Shown here: positions 6,650-7,441 of the stretch, piece by piece | Numbering within the stretch: position 1 is the first letter of the stretch | How the letters are laid out: every line of letters starts with the position of its first letter | NCBI GenBank assembly: GCA_031275525.1 | Contig: JAISOP010000063.1 | Location: 1 to 7,441 of the forward strand | Length of the DNA: 7,441 bases | Reading direction: 5' to 3' | Source: Tannerella sp. | Lineage (GTDB): Bacteria; Bacteroidota; Bacteroidia; Bacteroidales; Tannerellaceae | The notes under the pieces: model-generated | What the model saw: only the letters and a program-made list of their open reading frames with translations | Told to the model about the DNA's origin: nothing | Database searches by the model: none | Translations under genes and position numbers: made by a program

Positions 6650-6666
6650 CAGTTTCTTTTCACTAT

Positions 6667-7441
6667 TTATTTTTGTTTGAAATATTTCTTCCTAATCTGC
6701 TCCAGGCGGGAACCGGCCCAGGGGATTTCCCGCAACGGGAGGTCTTTTTTAATGATAAACCCGGCCAGGAACAGCCACAGCGCGGTACGGTAGGAGAGTC
6801 GCAGGTAGATGTTCCCGATAGACGGGCACATGCCGGCCGCGTACAGTCCGGCGGCAAGCAGGCCGTACAGCCCGGCCGAGCGCAGGTCGTAGGCGACCGG
6901 GTATTTCCTTTGTCCCATGAAATAGGAAAGCAGCATCATCAGCAGGTTGCTCGCGAACGAAGCCCAGGCGCAGGCCATGAAACCGTAGCGCGGCGCCAGG
7001 AGGACAATCATCGTGACGGTCGCCACGCAGCCGATGGCTGAAAAGCAGGCGCCCCAGAGGGTCCGGTCGGTCAGTTTGTACCACACGGACAGGTTGAAGT
7101 ATATCCCGTAGAACAATTCCCCCAGCATGACCACCGGCACAATGCCCAGACCCGGATAATATTCCGGCCCCACGAAATGCTTCAGCAGGTCGATAGAAAA
7201 CATCACTCCCAGGAAAAGCGCCAGCGAGAAAATGACAAAGTACTTCATCGCCATCGCATAAGCGCGACGCTGATCCGTCTCCCTGTTTTTGGCAAAAATG
7301 AACGGCTCGTAGGCATAGCGGAACGCCTGGATGAACATCACCATCACCACCGCACTCTTGAAGCAGGCGCCCCAGAGGGTCCGGTCGGTCAGTTTGTACC
7401 ACACGGACAGGTTGAAGTATATCCCGTAGAACAATTCCCCC
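6667..7441 (-). CDS. Polysaccharide/oligosaccharide flippase, C-terminal part (partial)
   Basis: Members of this MOP-superfamily group (Wzx-like, about 480 residues and 12-14 membrane helices) move lipid-linked sugars across the cytoplasmic membrane. Only about 258 residues are in the window and the frame runs off the right edge; the TTG at 7434 is not a real start. Visible features typical of Bacteroidales members: an FIQAFRYAYEPFIFAKNR segment, a MKYFVIF helix, FVGPEYYPGLGIVPVVML, a YFNLSVWYKLTDRT loop, an FMACAWASFASNLLMMLLSYF helix pair and a basic tail ending KKYFKQK. Some seven hydrophobic segments are present. The outermost 27 residues (7361-7441) duplicate residues encoded at 7043-7123 and do not fit that place in the family, where I would expect a GIYGAxxK-type segment; they are probably an assembly or recombination product. 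It is the first visible gene of the minus-strand unit with the peptidase and glycosyltransferase. Confidence 0.85.
   Translation of the reverse strand, partial: GELFYGIYFNLSVWYKLTDRTLWGACFKSAVVMVMFIQAFRYAYEPFIFAKNRETDQRRAYAMAMKYFVIFSLALFLGVMFSIDLLKHFVGPEYYPGLGIVPVVMLGELFYGIYFNLSVWYKLTDRTLWGACFSAIGCVATVTMIVLLAPRYGFMACAWASFASNLLMMLLSYFMGQRKYPVAYDLRSAGLYGLLAAGLYAAGMCPSIGNIYLRLSYRTALWLFLAGFIIKKDLPLREIPWAGSRLEQIRKKYFKQK
7043..7123. repeat. 81-bp direct repeat, inner copy
   Basis: Exactly identical over 81 bases to 7361-7441, offset 318 bases (a multiple of 3, so the frame is kept). It encodes the GELFYGIYFNLSVWYKLT to WGACF stretch of the flippase. This copy lies in a context that fits the family and is the likely original. 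Confidence 0.9.
7361..7441. repeat. 81-bp direct repeat, copy at the window edge
   Basis: The exact second copy of 7043-7123. It ends at the last base of the window, so the true extent of identity is unknown. The join at 7360/7361 lies within a GCAGGC-type stretch that codes for a GACFK-like sequence, a plausible micro-homology for an erroneous join. Confidence 0.9.

Noticed and set aside
5393..6793. 466-codon open frame on the plus strand opposite the S46 peptidase
   Set aside because: Antisense shadow of a gene with complete catalytic motifs; the product has no family features and runs on through the junction into the flippase.
7432..7434. TTG as the start codon of the flippase
   Set aside because: The frame is open to the edge, the family is about twice as long, and the same TTG is internal in the other repeat copy.

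Overview
The window reads as chromosomal DNA of a member of the Bacteroidota, most likely order Bacteroidales. The evidence is a periplasmic S46 dipeptidyl peptidase of the kind known from Porphyromonas, a C-terminal tail resembling type IX secretion sorting domains, a -7 promoter box of the Bacteroides TAnnTTTG type, A-rich leaders rather than clear Shine-Dalgarno sites, and intergenic palindromes of a style common in this phylum. Hand-counted lines give about 55% GC in the fhs gene and 68% in the first gene, which is high for Bacteroides itself. I cannot fix the family or genus.

Layout. Bases 2-523 (+) are the 3' end of a GC-rich gene for a surface or secreted protein with a fibronectin-III-like stretch and a sorting-type tail. 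Bases 507-712 are a composite repeat built of 7-bp units in complementary arms. Bases 753-2438 (+) encode a complete formate-tetrahydrofolate ligase (fhs). A 33-bp-arm palindrome at 2451-2525 separates it from a convergent gene at 2508-3197 (-) for a YhhN/TMEM86-family membrane protein (putative lysoplasmalogenase). A 309-bp spacer (3198-3506) holds a good promoter box, a run of 12 C and an imperfect-palindrome repeat. The rest is one tightly packed minus-strand unit, read from the right edge: the C-terminal part of a polysaccharide flippase (6667-7441), a complete DPP7-like S46 peptidase (4505-6649) and a family 2 glycosyltransferase (3507-4499), with gaps of 17 and 5 bases.

How the genes relate. 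The flippase and glycosyltransferase suggest export and assembly of a surface glycan. The peptidase sits between them and is probably co-transcribed, although its expected role is peptide degradation in the periplasm. fhs feeds formate into the folate one-carbon pool and appears to be its own transcription unit.

I found no clearly new gene system. The most interesting material is non-coding. The 507-718 repeat can form two mutually exclusive long stems, only one of which ends in a T6 run, just upstream of fhs. Both tandem-unit palindromes in the window also reach into a neighbouring gene and supply its stop codon. The last 81 bases of the window are an exact copy of 7043-7123, which makes the right edge suspect as an assembly product.
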